Assembly (NCBI RefSeq): GCF_900167135.1
Contig: NZ_FUWZ01000005.1
Location: forward strand, 257,003-321,002
Reading direction: 5' to 3'
Source of the DNA: Chitinophaga eiseniae
GTDB lineage: Bacteria > Bacteroidota > Bacteroidia > Chitinophagales > Chitinophagaceae
Length of the DNA: 64,000 nucleotides
The notes below the pieces were generated by a model. The model did not search any database. It was not told the DNA's origin and was given only the letters and a program-made list of their open reading frames with translations. Made by a program: the position numbers and the translations under genes. This document shows, one piece after another, positions 1 to 8,493 of this stretch (the first letter of the stretch is position 1; each line of letters begins with the position of its first letter).

Positions 1-2
1 AC

Positions 3-1304
3 GAACTGCGCGCCAAAGGCCTCATGATGTACGGCCAGATGACCGCAGGCAGCTGGATATACATCGGCACACAAGGTATCCTGCAAGGCACCTACGAAAC
101 CTTTATGGAATGCGGCCGCCAGCACTTCAACGGCGACCTGTCCGGTAAACTGATCGTCACCGCCGGCATCGGCGGTATGGGCGGCGCCCAGCCACTGGCC
201 GCCACAATGGCCGGCGGCGTTATGCTCGCTGCGGACATCGACCCTACCCGCATCCAAAAACGTATCGATACCCGCTACATCGACCGCATGACCCACTCCT
301 ACGATGAAGCCGTAGCCTGGGCCAAAGAAGCCATGGCGAAAGGACAACCACTGTCCATCGGCCTGGTCAGCGACGCCGGCGATATGCTGGAACGCCTCCT
401 CAAAGACAATATCATCCCCGATATGCTGACAGACCAGACGTCTGCGCATGACCCGATCAACGGCTACGTTCCCAATGGTATGACGCTGGAAGCCGCACTG
501 GAACTGCGTAAAAAAGACCCTGCCCGCTACCGCGAACTGTCGCTCAAAAGCATGGCCCGCCACGTAGGCTTCATGCTGGAAATGCAACAGAAAGGCGCCG
601 TCACCTTTGACTACGGCAACAATCTCCGCGAATTCGCCAGAGAAGGCGGAGAGCCCAATGCCTTTAACTTCCCCGGCTTCACACCAGCCTATATCCGCCC
701 GCTTTTCTGCGAAGGTAAAGGCCCCTTCCGCTGGGTAGCCCTCTCCGGCGACCCGGAAGATATCTATACCACCGACCGCGCACTGATGGAAGCCTTCCCG
801 GAAAACACCCACCTGATCAACTGGCTCAAACAGGCGCAGGAAAAAGTGGCCTTCCAGGGACTGCCCGCCCGTATCTGCTGGCTAGGCCTCGGCGAAAGAG
901 AAAAAGCCGGCCTTATCTTCAATGAACTGGTGCGCACCGGCAAAGTGAAAGCGCCTATCGTGATCGGCCGTGATCACCTCGACTGTGGCTCCGTTGCCTC
1001 CCCCAACCGCGAAACAGAAGCCATGAAAGACGGCTCAGACGCTGTCAGCGACTGGACGCTGCTCAACCTCATGTCCAACACCGGCGGTGGCGCTACCTGG
1101 GTATCCTTCCACCACGGCGGCGGCGTAGGCATGGGCTACTCCCAACACGCAGGCATGGTCGTACTGGCCGACGGCACAGACCGCGCAGCTGCCTGCCTGA
1201 GCCGCGTGCTGTTCAACGACCCGGCCATGGGCATCTTCCGCCACGCAGACGCCGGCTACGAAAAAGCACAACAGTGGGCCGATAAATTCGGCATAAACAT
1301 ATAG
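3..1304 (+). CDS. hutU: Urocanate hydratase, C-terminal part (start outside window)
   Basis: Second step of histidine degradation: converts urocanate to imidazolonepropionate with tightly bound NAD+ in the cytoplasm. The frame is already open at base 3, so the N-terminus lies upstream of the window and the ATG at 24 is internal. Visible family motifs are MYGQMTAGSWIYIG near the left edge, the glycine-rich GIGGMGGAQPLA of the NAD-binding region, DQTSAHDPINGY, and the urocanase signature FQGLPARICW (about nt 851-880), whose Cys is the known active-site residue of the family. It is followed by hutI and hutG on the same strand, so the identity is secure. A repeat element (1311-1420) separates it from hutI. 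Confidence 0.97.
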   Translation, partial: ELRAKGLMMYGQMTAGSWIYIGTQGILQGTYETFMECGRQHFNGDLSGKLIVTAGIGGMGGAQPLAATMAGGVMLAADIDPTRIQKRIDTRYIDRMTHSYDEAVAWAKEAMAKGQPLSIGLVSDAGDMLERLLKDNIIPDMLTDQTSAHDPINGYVPNGMTLEAALELRKKDPARYRELSLKSMARHVGFMLEMQQKGAVTFDYGNNLREFAREGGEPNAFNFPGFTPAYIRPLFCEGKGPFRWVALSGDPEDIYTTDRALMEAFPENTHLINWLKQAQEKVAFQGLPARICWLGLGEREKAGLIFNELVRTGKVKAPIVIGRDHLDCGSVASPNRETEAMKDGSDAVSDWTLLNLMSNTGGGATWVSFHHGGGVGMGYSQHAGMVVLADGTDRAAACLSRVLFNDPAMGIFRHADAGYEKAQQWADKFGINI

Positions 1305-1310
1305 CATTCA

Positions 1311-1420
1311 GGGATTTTTTTGATTTAGGGATTTTTTGATTTAGGGATTTTTTGATTTTGAGGATCTTTGAGCAATAACCTCCCAACGCCGAAATCGTAC
1401 ATCAAAAAATCCCCAAATTT
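1311..1420. repeat. Inverted octamer repeat, element A
   Basis: The left arm holds three copies of a 16-17 nt unit GGGATTTTTTGATTTA (1311-1359), which itself divides into two 8-nt halves. The right arm (1401-1414, ATCAAAAAATCCCC) is the reverse complement of the unit and could pair with 1343-1356. It lies between hutU and hutI inside the probable hut transcript. It has the same 8-nt-period inverted architecture as the elements at 24499 and 50578. Confidence 0.8.
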
Positions 1421-1439
1421 CATAATTAATAAAAGCACC

Positions 1440-2669
1440 ATGAAAATATTACTGGGGCCTTTCTCGCAAATTCTTCCCCTCGGCGGCCTGCCGCTGAAAG
1501 GTACTTTGCAGGACGAACAGCTGACCGTTATCGAAAAAGGCGGTGTGGTGGTCGGCGCGGGAAAGATCGTGGCCGTAGGGCCTTATAAGACGCTGTTAAA
1601 GGAACATCCTGACTGTGAAGTGGCCTTCATCGATAAACCCATGGTACTGCTACCCGGCTTTATCGACTGCCACACCCATATCTGCTACGACGGCACCCGC
1701 AGCCGCGACTACGCCATGCGTATCGCCGGAAAAAGTTACCTCGAGATAGCCCGTGCCGGCGGCGGTATCTGGGATTCGGTGACCAAAACCCGTACAGCCG
1801 ATCTCGTTACCCTGGTAGAAAATACGGTGGCACGGGCTAACCGCCACCTGCAGGAAGGCGTTACGACCATAGAGGTGAAAAGCGGCTACGGGCTTAACTT
1901 TGAAAGCGAAGTGAAAATGCTGCGCGCCATTCAGCAAGCATCGCTGCACACAGGCGCCACACTGGTGCCTACCTGCCTGGCGGCACATATGAAACCGCGC
2001 GATTTCTCCGGCACGGAAGACGAATACCTGCAATGGGCGCTGGAGGAACTATTGCCCGTACTGAAAGCGGAATCGCTGACAGACAGGGTGGATATCTTCA
2101 TCGAAGAAACAGCCTTCTCCGCGAAAGCTGCACTCACTTACCTGCAAAAAGCCCGTGAACTGGGCTTTGCGGCCACCGTGCATGCAGACCAGTTCAGCGC
2201 GGGCGGCGCAGCCGTTGCCGTGGCAGCCGGCGCACTGTCGGCCGATCACCTGGAAGCCAGCAGCGATCATGAGGTGGACCTGCTGGCCAAATCTGACACC
2301 GTGGCGGTAGTACTGCCAGGCGCCTCCCTCGGATTGGGCATGCATTACGCCCCGGCACGCAGATTGCTGAATGCCGGTGCATCGGTGGCCATTGCGAGCG
2401 ACTGGAACCCAGGATCAGCCCCCATGGGAGATCTGCTGGTACAGGCGGCCGTGATGAGCGCTGCGGAAAAACTGTCAACCGCTGAAGTATTGGCAGCCCT
2501 GACCTTCAGGGCCGCACCGGCACTACAGCTGAAAGAAACTGGTCAGTTGCTGGCAGGCTTCACCGCTGACATGCAGGCTTACCCCACCGCCGACTTCAGG
2601 GACATCCTGTACTACCAGGGTAAAATGAAGCCGGCGATGGTGTGGAAAAAAGGAGATTTAGTTCAATAG
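1440..2669 (+). CDS. hutI: Imidazolonepropionase
   Basis: Third step of histidine degradation: hydrolyses 4-imidazolone-5-propionate to N-formimidoyl-glutamate. It is an amidohydrolase-superfamily TIM barrel. Visible metal and active-site motifs are DCHTHICYDG (HxH), TCLAAHMKP, a later VHADQF and the C-terminal ASDWNPGSAP with the conserved Asp. The ATG at 1440 is chosen over an in-frame TTG at 1368. The 24 extra residues from TTG would be encoded by the right half of repeat element A and do not look like protein, while MKILLGPFSQILPL is a normal N-terminus. The resulting 409 residues match the family's usual length. Only 4 nt separate its stop from hutG, so the two are probably cotranscribed. 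Confidence 0.96.
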   Translation: MKILLGPFSQILPLGGLPLKGTLQDEQLTVIEKGGVVVGAGKIVAVGPYKTLLKEHPDCEVAFIDKPMVLLPGFIDCHTHICYDGTRSRDYAMRIAGKSYLEIARAGGGIWDSVTKTRTADLVTLVENTVARANRHLQEGVTTIEVKSGYGLNFESEVKMLRAIQQASLHTGATLVPTCLAAHMKPRDFSGTEDEYLQWALEELLPVLKAESLTDRVDIFIEETAFSAKAALTYLQKARELGFAATVHADQFSAGGAAVAVAAGALSADHLEASSDHEVDLLAKSDTVAVVLPGASLGLGMHYAPARRLLNAGASVAIASDWNPGSAPMGDLLVQAAVMSAAEKLSTAEVLAALTFRAAPALQLKETGQLLAGFTADMQAYPTADFRDILYYQGKMKPAMVWKKGDLVQ

Positions 2670-2673
2670 ACTT

Positions 2674-3675
2674 ATGATAACAAAGGATAGCTACCGGCCA
2701 ACGGCCCCCGACGTGTGGACCGGCCGTACCGATGGTACAGAAACAGACCTGTTGCGCTGGCATCAGGTGGTCCGCACGGTGGACCTGTTGCAACAGCCGC
2801 TTCCACCCCTTGAAAAAGGCCGGAAAGGCGTGGCATTCCTCGGGTTCGCCTGCGATGAAGGCGTACGCAGGAACAAAGGCCGTACCGGCGCTGCAGAAGG
2901 CCCGGGTGCCATGAGGAAGGCGGTCGCTAACTTCCCCGCCCATTTCGTGGACAATACAGTGCTGCTGGATGCCGGCGATATCGTCTGCAACGGCGCCGCA
3001 CTGGAAGAAGCGCAGCTGGTGCTCAGCCAGGCAGTACAAGCGCTGCTGGCCGCCGGTTACCTGCCGGTATTGCTGGGTGGCGGCCATGAAATTACGTATG
3101 GCCATGCCAGTGGTATCCGCAAGTACACGCAAAAAAAAGGCATCCTCGGGCTGATCAACTTCGACGCACACTTCGATATCCGTATCCCCGGTGCGGAAGG
3201 CCCCGGCTCAGGGACCGGCTTCTGGCAACTGGCGCAGGACTGTAAACAAAACGGAGAAGAATTTAACTACCTCGCCCTCGGTATCCAGAAAAACGGGAAC
3301 ACCCGCCAGCTGTTTAACATCGCCGGAGAAGAAGGCGTTACCCACGTCGGCGCCGACGCTTTTCACCTGAACGATAAAGATACCCTGCTGGCTGCCATAC
3401 AACATTTCCTCAGCCAGGTGGACCATGTATACCTGACCACCTGCCTCGATGTGTTTGCCGCAGCTTTTGCACCAGGCGTGAGCGCTACCGCGTACAACGG
3501 CATTCTGCCGGGAGGCCTGTTCCTGCAGTGTTACAGAGCGATTATGCACAGCGGAAAAGTGCGGGGAGTGGACATCGCCGAACTGAACCCTTCCCTCGAT
3601 CAGGACAATCGTACCGCCAAATTGGGCGCTGCCATTGTGTTTGAAACACTCATGGCGTATTGCGGGGAAGAATGA
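2674..3675 (+). CDS. hutG: Formimidoylglutamase (arginase/ureohydrolase family)
   Basis: Hydrolyses N-formimidoyl-glutamate to glutamate and formamide, the last step of this hut branch. It shows the arginase-family binuclear metal motifs GGGHEITYGHA and NFDAHFDIR. The third motif reads TTCLDVFAAAFAPG: counted back from the PG, the first Asp of the usual DxD is Cys and the second is kept. I think some HutG proteins share this Cys, but cannot check. The length (333 residues) is normal. It starts 4 nt after hutI and is followed by a strong hairpin terminator, which closes the operon hutU-hutI-hutG. No ftcD or formimidoyltransferase is present here, in keeping with the one-step hydrolase route. 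Confidence 0.92.
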   Translation: MITKDSYRPTAPDVWTGRTDGTETDLLRWHQVVRTVDLLQQPLPPLEKGRKGVAFLGFACDEGVRRNKGRTGAAEGPGAMRKAVANFPAHFVDNTVLLDAGDIVCNGAALEEAQLVLSQAVQALLAAGYLPVLLGGGHEITYGHASGIRKYTQKKGILGLINFDAHFDIRIPGAEGPGSGTGFWQLAQDCKQNGEEFNYLALGIQKNGNTRQLFNIAGEEGVTHVGADAFHLNDKDTLLAAIQHFLSQVDHVYLTTCLDVFAAAFAPGVSATAYNGILPGGLFLQCYRAIMHSGKVRGVDIAELNPSLDQDNRTAKLGAAIVFETLMAYCGEE

Positions 3676-3730
3676 CCGGATAACATACATCGGGTACAGG
3701 CATCATTCGTGTAGTCTCCTTCAATATCTT

Positions 3731-3764
3731 AGCCCCGGGCATTGGTCCCCGGGGTTTCTTTCTT
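3731..3764 (+). terminator. Terminator of the hut operon
   Basis: AGCCCCGGG and CCCGGGGTT form a hairpin around a short loop, followed by TTTCTTTCTTTT. It lies 55 nt after the hutG stop and directly before the stop of the convergent CHAD gene. Confidence 0.8.
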
Positions 3765-4592
3765 TTAGAAAATCCCTAAATCTTTCAGGTGTTTGGCACT
3801 GTCTGCCAGTTTTTCTTTGGTTTCCCTTTGCAACAACAATATCAGTTGTGTTGTTGCTGCCGGCAGCCTTATTTTTTCCTTTCTGACCTGTGCAGCCGTC
3901 GTTTTTACAAACAATAACAATTCACTGGCATCATGCCATTGTCCCAGCAGCTGGCCGGCCTTTTTCGTATGCCGTAGTTGTTCCCGGTGACGGTGGGTAT
4001 GGTGGGGAAGTTGTGTGATAATGCCCAGTTGATAATAGAGCTGTTTCATACGTTTCCGGAGATCGTGCCAGGCTGCTGCCGGAGCTTTGCTTTCCGGCAG
4101 GATGGTATTGTTGTAGGTGGAGGCTACATGGCTGACGATGGCGTCTGTGGCAGCGGTTTCATCAATGCCGGCTATTGCGGCTTTAAAAGCGTCCGGCAGC
4201 CGGGAGAGTTTTTTGATGGATAGTCGCGCTACTATAGCTTCCAGCGCATTGTCAGCGGTGGAAAGCCGTGTTTTCAGTAACAGGTGGGCTACAGAGAAAC
4301 GCCAGCCAATGGTCTTTTCACAGCGGGTCAGGGCCTGTTCCTGTAACCGGGTGTCGCGGGAAGTGCCGCCAAGGTCTTGCAGCAATTTAAGCGTGGTGAG
4401 GTAACGTCCCGTTTTCAGGTGATAGTCGGGTAGCTCTCCGGCTACAGCCAGCAGGGCACGGACTTTTTTACTGCCCACCCGCAGCTGATGGATCGCCTGT
4501 TGCCGCCGGGAGGGATGCGGAAGTTGCTGAAACGCCGTCACAATAGTGGCGCAGCTAGTCTCCAGGTACTCGTGCAGAATGGTTTTCAGCAT
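3765..4592 (-). CDS. CHAD domain protein
   Basis: A helical CHAD-domain protein of 275 residues. CHAD domains carry conserved histidines and basic residues and bind polyphosphate in studied members. The signature is near the N-terminus (AIHQLRVGSKKVRALL, the H-x-x-R-V-x-x-K-x-x-R pattern), with a second basic segment in the C-terminal half (WHDLRKRMKQLYYQLG). The start at 4592 (MLKTILHEYLE) is preferred to a longer frame from 4649, whose extra residues (RISTYFFPGFPFF) look non-coding and would overlap the promoter of the divergent gene. No CYTH domain is fused. Its role here is unknown; polyphosphate-granule binding is inference from the family. Confidence 0.85.
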   Translation of the reverse strand: MLKTILHEYLETSCATIVTAFQQLPHPSRRQQAIHQLRVGSKKVRALLAVAGELPDYHLKTGRYLTTLKLLQDLGGTSRDTRLQEQALTRCEKTIGWRFSVAHLLLKTRLSTADNALEAIVARLSIKKLSRLPDAFKAAIAGIDETAATDAIVSHVASTYNNTILPESKAPAAAWHDLRKRMKQLYYQLGIITQLPHHTHRHREQLRHTKKAGQLLGQWHDASELLLFVKTTAAQVRKEKIRLPAATTQLILLLQRETKEKLADSAKHLKDLGIF

Positions 4593-4670
4593 TATCTTAA
4601 AGTTAACGAAAAAGGGGAAGCCCGGGAAAAAATAGGTAGAAATACGCACCGTTATGCCTTTCTCTTTTCA

Positions 4671-4678
4671 TAGTTTTG
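4671..4678 (+). promoter_or_regulatory. Bacteroidota-type -7 element (TAGTTTTG)
   Basis: TAGTTTTG matches TAnnTTTG and ends 18 nt before the ATG at 4697. No good TTTG is visible about 20 nt upstream. Confidence 0.6.
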
Positions 4679-4696
4679 CCCAAAATCCACACGATT

Positions 4697-5290
4697 ATGC
4701 AAATCATCCCCAAAATGGCGGCAGTAGTGTTGCTGGCTGCGATCGGGCTTCCCGCCATGGCCCAGAAAATCAAGCTGGTCGATGGCGATCTGGCTGCCCT
4801 GAAAAGTGAAAAACAACTGAATGTTGAATTCACCTATGATCAGCTGAAAGTAGGTAAGTTTGACAATGAGGCAGACTACATTCAGAAAAAAACAGCTGAA
4901 TACAATCAGAAAGAAGCCGGTAAAGGCGATAACTGGGCCAAAGCCTGGAAAAACGACCGTAAAGACCGCTTCGAACCCAGCTTCGAATCTCTTTTCAATG
5001 AAAACAGCGATACCAAAGTGGGCGACTACGCCGGCGCCAAATACACCCTGATCTTCCATACCACCTTTGTGGAGCCGGGTTTCAACGTAGGTGTGATGCG
5101 TAAAAATGCTTACATCGACGCGGAAGTACTCATCGTGGAAACGGCCAATAAAAGTAAAACGGTGGCTAAAATCTCTGTAGATAATGCCCCTGGCCGTATG
5201 TTCGGTGGCTTTGACTTCGATACCGGTGAACGTATTAAAGAAGCTTATGCCGTTTCCGGAAAGAAACTGGCGAGGTTTATCAACAAATAA
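4697..5290 (+). CDS. Secreted protein of unknown function
   Basis: A 197-residue protein with a clear Sec signal peptide (MQIIPKMAAVVLLAAIGLPAMAQ, cleavage after AMA-Q). The mature part is hydrophilic and mixed alpha/beta, with no membrane segment after the signal and no lipobox Cys, so it is predicted periplasmic. It includes the segment YTLIFHTTFVEPGFNVGV and a C-terminal GGFDFDTGERIKEAYAV. I do not recognise a named family, although the pattern resembles small secreted proteins common in Bacteroidota. The ATG at 4697 is chosen over an in-frame TTG at 4676, which lies within the -7 promoter element. It stands alone, with its own promoter and terminator. Confidence 0.75.
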   Translation: MQIIPKMAAVVLLAAIGLPAMAQKIKLVDGDLAALKSEKQLNVEFTYDQLKVGKFDNEADYIQKKTAEYNQKEAGKGDNWAKAWKNDRKDRFEPSFESLFNENSDTKVGDYAGAKYTLIFHTTFVEPGFNVGVMRKNAYIDAEVLIVETANKSKTVAKISVDNAPGRMFGGFDFDTGERIKEAYAVSGKKLARFINK

Positions 5291-5325
5291 TGATCTGACG
5301 TCTGACATAAAAAGATCATACGCAC

Positions 5326-5357
5326 AAAAAATCCCTGCATCGGGCAGGGATTTTTTT
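5326..5357. terminator. Bidirectional terminator
   Basis: ATCCCTGC and GCAGGGAT form a stem flanked by an A-run on the left and a T-run on the right. It can therefore serve both the secreted-protein gene (+) and purU (-), which converge here. Confidence 0.9.
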
Positions 5358-5383
5358 ATATCCTGTCCCTGGATAGGGGTATG

Positions 5384-6250
5384 TTAGAATATAATTGTCT
5401 TATTACCATGCACAATTACCCTGTTTTCGATATGGGCTTTGACAGCGCGGGTGAGTACCTGCCGCTCTATGTCGCGGCCCAGCATTACGAGATCGTCTAC
5501 GGAGTGTTTGTGGCTTACACGGGCAACGTCCTGCTCAATGATCGGACCTTCGTCCAGTTCATTGGTAACGTAGTGGGCGGTGGCCCCAATCAGTTTCACC
5601 CCGCGCGTGTAGGCGTTGAGGTAAGGACGGGCGCCGGCGAAGGCGGGCAGAAAGGAGTGATGGATGTTAATGATCCGCTGCGGATATAGCTCCACGAAGC
5701 GGGGCGAAAGAATCTGCATGTAACGGGCCAGCACCGTGAAATCGACCTGGTGCTGTTCCAGCAGGCTGATAGCGGCCTGCTCCTGTTCGGCCTTGTTGCC
5801 GGCATCGACCGGCAGGTAGTGGAACGGGATGTCCAGGAGGGTACATTCTTTTTCCAGTTTGGTATGATTGGAGATGACCACCGGAATGTCTGCTTCCAGT
5901 TCGCCGTTGCGCCAGCGCCACAGCAGCTCCATCAGGCAGTGGTCGTAAGATGAAACCATAATGGCCATTTTCTTGCGCTGGTCGCTGTAGTGTAGCTGCC
6001 ATTCCATGGCCAGCGGCGTAGCTACTTTTTCCTGGAAAGACTGTTCCAGCCCGGCCCTGTCAGCGATGTCCAGCTGGATCTCCATACGCATGAAAAACAA
6101 TCCTTCCCGCGGATCGGTACTGTGTTGACTCGCATCGAGTATATTTGCACCGAGTTGGAAAAAAAACATGGACACACCAGCCACAATGCCGGGCCGGTCG
6201 GGACAACATATCAAAAGGCAGGCGATCGTTTGTACAGGGGGCTTTTGCAT
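5384..6250 (-). CDS. purU: Formyltetrahydrofolate deformylase
   Basis: Hydrolyses 10-formyl-THF to formate and THF, balancing one-carbon pools and supplying formate for purine synthesis. The N-terminal ACT domain starts at ACLLICCPDRPGIVAGVS. The C-terminal formyltransferase fold shows the catalytic Asn-His in NIHHSFLPAF and the Asp in DEGPIIEQDV. The length of 288 residues fits the family. The start at 6250 (MQKPPVQTIAC) is chosen over the frame from 6274, whose additional residues MIIFYFRS are outside the conserved ACT start. Its 3' end faces a shared terminator. Confidence 0.95.
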   Translation of the reverse strand: MQKPPVQTIACLLICCPDRPGIVAGVSMFFFQLGANILDASQHSTDPREGLFFMRMEIQLDIADRAGLEQSFQEKVATPLAMEWQLHYSDQRKKMAIMVSSYDHCLMELLWRWRNGELEADIPVVISNHTKLEKECTLLDIPFHYLPVDAGNKAEQEQAAISLLEQHQVDFTVLARYMQILSPRFVELYPQRIINIHHSFLPAFAGARPYLNAYTRGVKLIGATAHYVTNELDEGPIIEQDVARVSHKHSVDDLVMLGRDIERQVLTRAVKAHIENRVIVHGNKTIIF

Positions 6251-6296
6251 AGATCTAAAATAAAAAATAATCATATAAAGCTATAAAGTATTTCCG

Positions 6297-6788
6297 TTGA
6301 AAAAAATCGGTTTAATGTCAGATACGCATAGTTATCTGCATCCACAGGTGTTTAAATATTTTGAAGACGTCGATGAAGTATGGCATGCAGGTGATATCGG
6401 CAACGTTGAACTGGCAGACCAGCTGGAGGCCTTTAAACCTTTCAGGGCTGTTTACGGCAATATCGACGGAGCGGATATCCGTATCCGTTATCCGGAAACG
6501 CTGCGCTTCACTGTGGAAGGGGTAGAGGTGTTAATGACCCATATTGGCGGCTATCCGGGGAAATATGCCCCCGGTGTCCGCGACATACTGAAAAAGAATC
6601 CTCCCAAACTCTTTATTTGCGGGCACTCCCATATTTTAAAAGTAATGCCGGACCCGGCATTGCAATTGTTACATATGAACCCGGGCGCCTGTGGCCAGCA
6701 AGGATGGCATAAAGTAAAGACCCTCCTCCGGTTCCGGCTCGATCAGGGCCGTATTGAGCAACTGGAAGTGATTGAATTGCCCGGTTAA
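6297..6788 (+). CDS. YfcE-type metallophosphoesterase (TTG start)
   Basis: A small calcineurin-like phosphoesterase of the YfcE/MJ0936 type (163 residues), which hydrolyses phosphodiesters with two divalent metals. It shows MSDTHSY (motif I), HAGDIGN, YGNIDGADIR and CGHSHILKV, and the C-terminal MNPGACG. The first conserved strand, KKIGLMSDTH, begins right at a TTG codon at 6297. The next ATG (6315) would delete that strand, so TTG is taken as the start. Substrate is not predictable. It lies divergent to purU with a 46-nt gap. Confidence 0.88.
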   Translation: MKKIGLMSDTHSYLHPQVFKYFEDVDEVWHAGDIGNVELADQLEAFKPFRAVYGNIDGADIRIRYPETLRFTVEGVEVLMTHIGGYPGKYAPGVRDILKKNPPKLFICGHSHILKVMPDPALQLLHMNPGACGQQGWHKVKTLLRFRLDQGRIEQLEVIELPG

Positions 6789-6817
6789 CCCCCTGTATGG
6801 ACCTGTAACTGTAAAAA

Positions 6818-7900
6818 ATGACTATGATCAAACACACTTTAGTAACATTGGCAATACTATGTGTATGCACGGTGACAGCCGCCGCCCAGGGGAGATTCTT
6901 CAAGTGGCTGCAGACCGATAACGACACCGCCTACATTGAAGACCATACGGAAGATATCACCTTCCGGCTCTATGGCTCGCGTAAATACACGAAATACGAT
7001 ATCATCGACAGAAAACAAAAGAAAGATATACTCTATCGCCCCAATACACCCTTCAACATCGGAGTGGGCGCCAATTACCGCTTTATTGGCATTAACCTGG
7101 GGTTTAACTTCCCTTTTATCAACAGGCAGAACGATAAATACGGCAGCACCCGGTATATCGATCTGCAATCCCACATCTACCTGCGTAAGCTGGTGGTGGA
7201 TTTCTACGGACAGTCCTACAGGGGATATTATATCGCCAACCCGGAGAAGGTTTTCGGTAAAGAGTACGCGAAACAAAACCCGTATCCGCAACGCCCCGAT
7301 ATCCGCAACAGGGCGCTGGGTATGAACGTACAGTATATTTTTAACGACAAACGGTTCTCCTATCGCGCACCTAACCTGCAAAATGAATATCAGAAAAAAA
7401 GCGCCGGGTCCTTTATCCTTGGCGGAGAGTTTTTCCTGGCAAATATAAAGGGCGATTCCTCCCTCGTGCCCTCCAATATTGAGGATACCACTTTCCTGCG
7501 GGAGCAGCACTACTACAAAAGCGGTATCGCCAGCCTGGCTGCCAATGTAGGGTATGCACATACGTTTGTGTACCGCAAACATTTTTTTCTTTCCCTGTCG
7601 GTAACGACCGGCATCGGAGCGGCTAAAACAGGGTTGCACTACGACAATGGCGACGTAGGCCATAATGTAGGCGTTCAGTTCAGTAACACGGTAAGGGCGT
7701 CGTTGGGATACAACTCCAGCCGTTATTTTGCAGGGGTCCATTATGTGGGTATGACTACCCGCAGCAAAATGCCCGTACCAAACACCTATCAGGCTTTCGG
7801 TACGGGCAATTTCAGGGTGAGCCTCGTCCGCCGTTTCGAGTTGAAGAAACCGCTGTGGAGGCAAAATGCGCTGAAAGAAAAATTAGGAACGATGAACTAG
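6818..7900 (+). CDS. DUF4421 family outer-membrane protein
   Basis: A secreted protein of 360 residues with signal peptide (MIKHTLVTLAILCVCTVTAAAQ). The DUF4421 pattern follows: DTAYIEDHTEDITFRLYGS near residue 37, then alternating strands ending in a basic-aromatic C-terminus. It probably forms an outer-membrane beta-barrel, since many strands alternate (INLGFNF, HFFLSLSVTTGIG, RASLGYNSSRYFAGV). The function of the family is unknown. The start may be the first ATG at 6818 or the ATG two codons later. Its stop codon overlaps that of the convergent LOG-family gene. Confidence 0.85.
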   Translation: MTMIKHTLVTLAILCVCTVTAAAQGRFFKWLQTDNDTAYIEDHTEDITFRLYGSRKYTKYDIIDRKQKKDILYRPNTPFNIGVGANYRFIGINLGFNFPFINRQNDKYGSTRYIDLQSHIYLRKLVVDFYGQSYRGYYIANPEKVFGKEYAKQNPYPQRPDIRNRALGMNVQYIFNDKRFSYRAPNLQNEYQKKSAGSFILGGEFFLANIKGDSSLVPSNIEDTTFLREQHYYKSGIASLAANVGYAHTFVYRKHFFLSLSVTTGIGAAKTGLHYDNGDVGHNVGVQFSNTVRASLGYNSSRYFAGVHYVGMTTRSKMPVPNTYQAFGTGNFRVSLVRRFELKKPLWRQNALKEKLGTMN

Positions 7901-8484
7901 CTCTGTGCCGGCGTAATCCATTTCGGCTTGTCTACCGGTTGGTATTGCTCCATCTTTATCAGCAGGTCGTCGATCCGGTCGCTGTACAACAGCATGTCAC
8001 GATTGGCGGCCGACAGGAAACCTTTCTCCGTCATCGTTTGTGACAGCTGATGCAGCGCGTCGTAAAAGCCGTTAACATTAAGCATGCCTATGGGTTTCTG
8101 ATGCAGCCCCAGTTGCCCCCACGTCAGCATTTCAAATAACTCTTCCATAGTGCCGAAGCCACCCGGCAGCGCAATGACGCCGTCTGCCAGTTCATTCATT
8201 TTGGTTTTGCGCTCGTGCATGGTGTCTACCAGTATCAGGTCTGTGAGACCGTTATGCGCCAGCTCCTTCTGTTGCAGGAAATGAGGCAGTACGCCAGTCA
8301 CTTTGCCGCCTGCCTGCAGGGCACCATCGGCTACCGCGCCCATCAGGCCTACTTTGGCGCCGCCATATACCAGCCCTGTGTTGCGTTGGGCAAGCGCTGC
8401 GCCCAGTTGAAAGGCCTGTTCCATATAAACCGGCTCCTGGCCGGCGCTGGAGCCGCAAAAAACGACGATATTTTTCATATGCAT
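7897..8484 (-). CDS. LOG family protein (TIGR00730)
   Basis: A Rossmann-type protein of the LOG/'lysine decarboxylase-like' family. Characterised members release free cytokinin-type bases from nucleoside 5'-monophosphates. It shows the N-terminal FCGSSAG and the signature ALPGGFGTMEELFEMLTWGQLG containing PGGxGTxxE; an upstream MHERKTKM segment completes the active site. The start may equally be the second ATG (8478, MKNIVVFCGSS). In bacteria outside plant contexts the physiological substrate is not settled. It ends in a CTAG shared with the stop of the convergent DUF4421 gene and follows the HD-domain gene by 9 nt, suggesting an operon. Confidence 0.9.
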   Translation of the reverse strand: MHMKNIVVFCGSSAGQEPVYMEQAFQLGAALAQRNTGLVYGGAKVGLMGAVADGALQAGGKVTGVLPHFLQQKELAHNGLTDLILVDTMHERKTKMNELADGVIALPGGFGTMEELFEMLTWGQLGLHQKPIGMLNVNGFYDALHQLSQTMTEKGFLSAANRDMLLYSDRIDDLLIKMEQYQPVDKPKWITPAQS

Positions 8485-8493
8485 TTGTTTCCG

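Noticed and set aside
1368..1439. N-terminal extension of hutI from a TTG codon
   Set aside because: The extra 24 residues are encoded by the right half of repeat element A; the ATG at 1440 gives a full-length enzyme.
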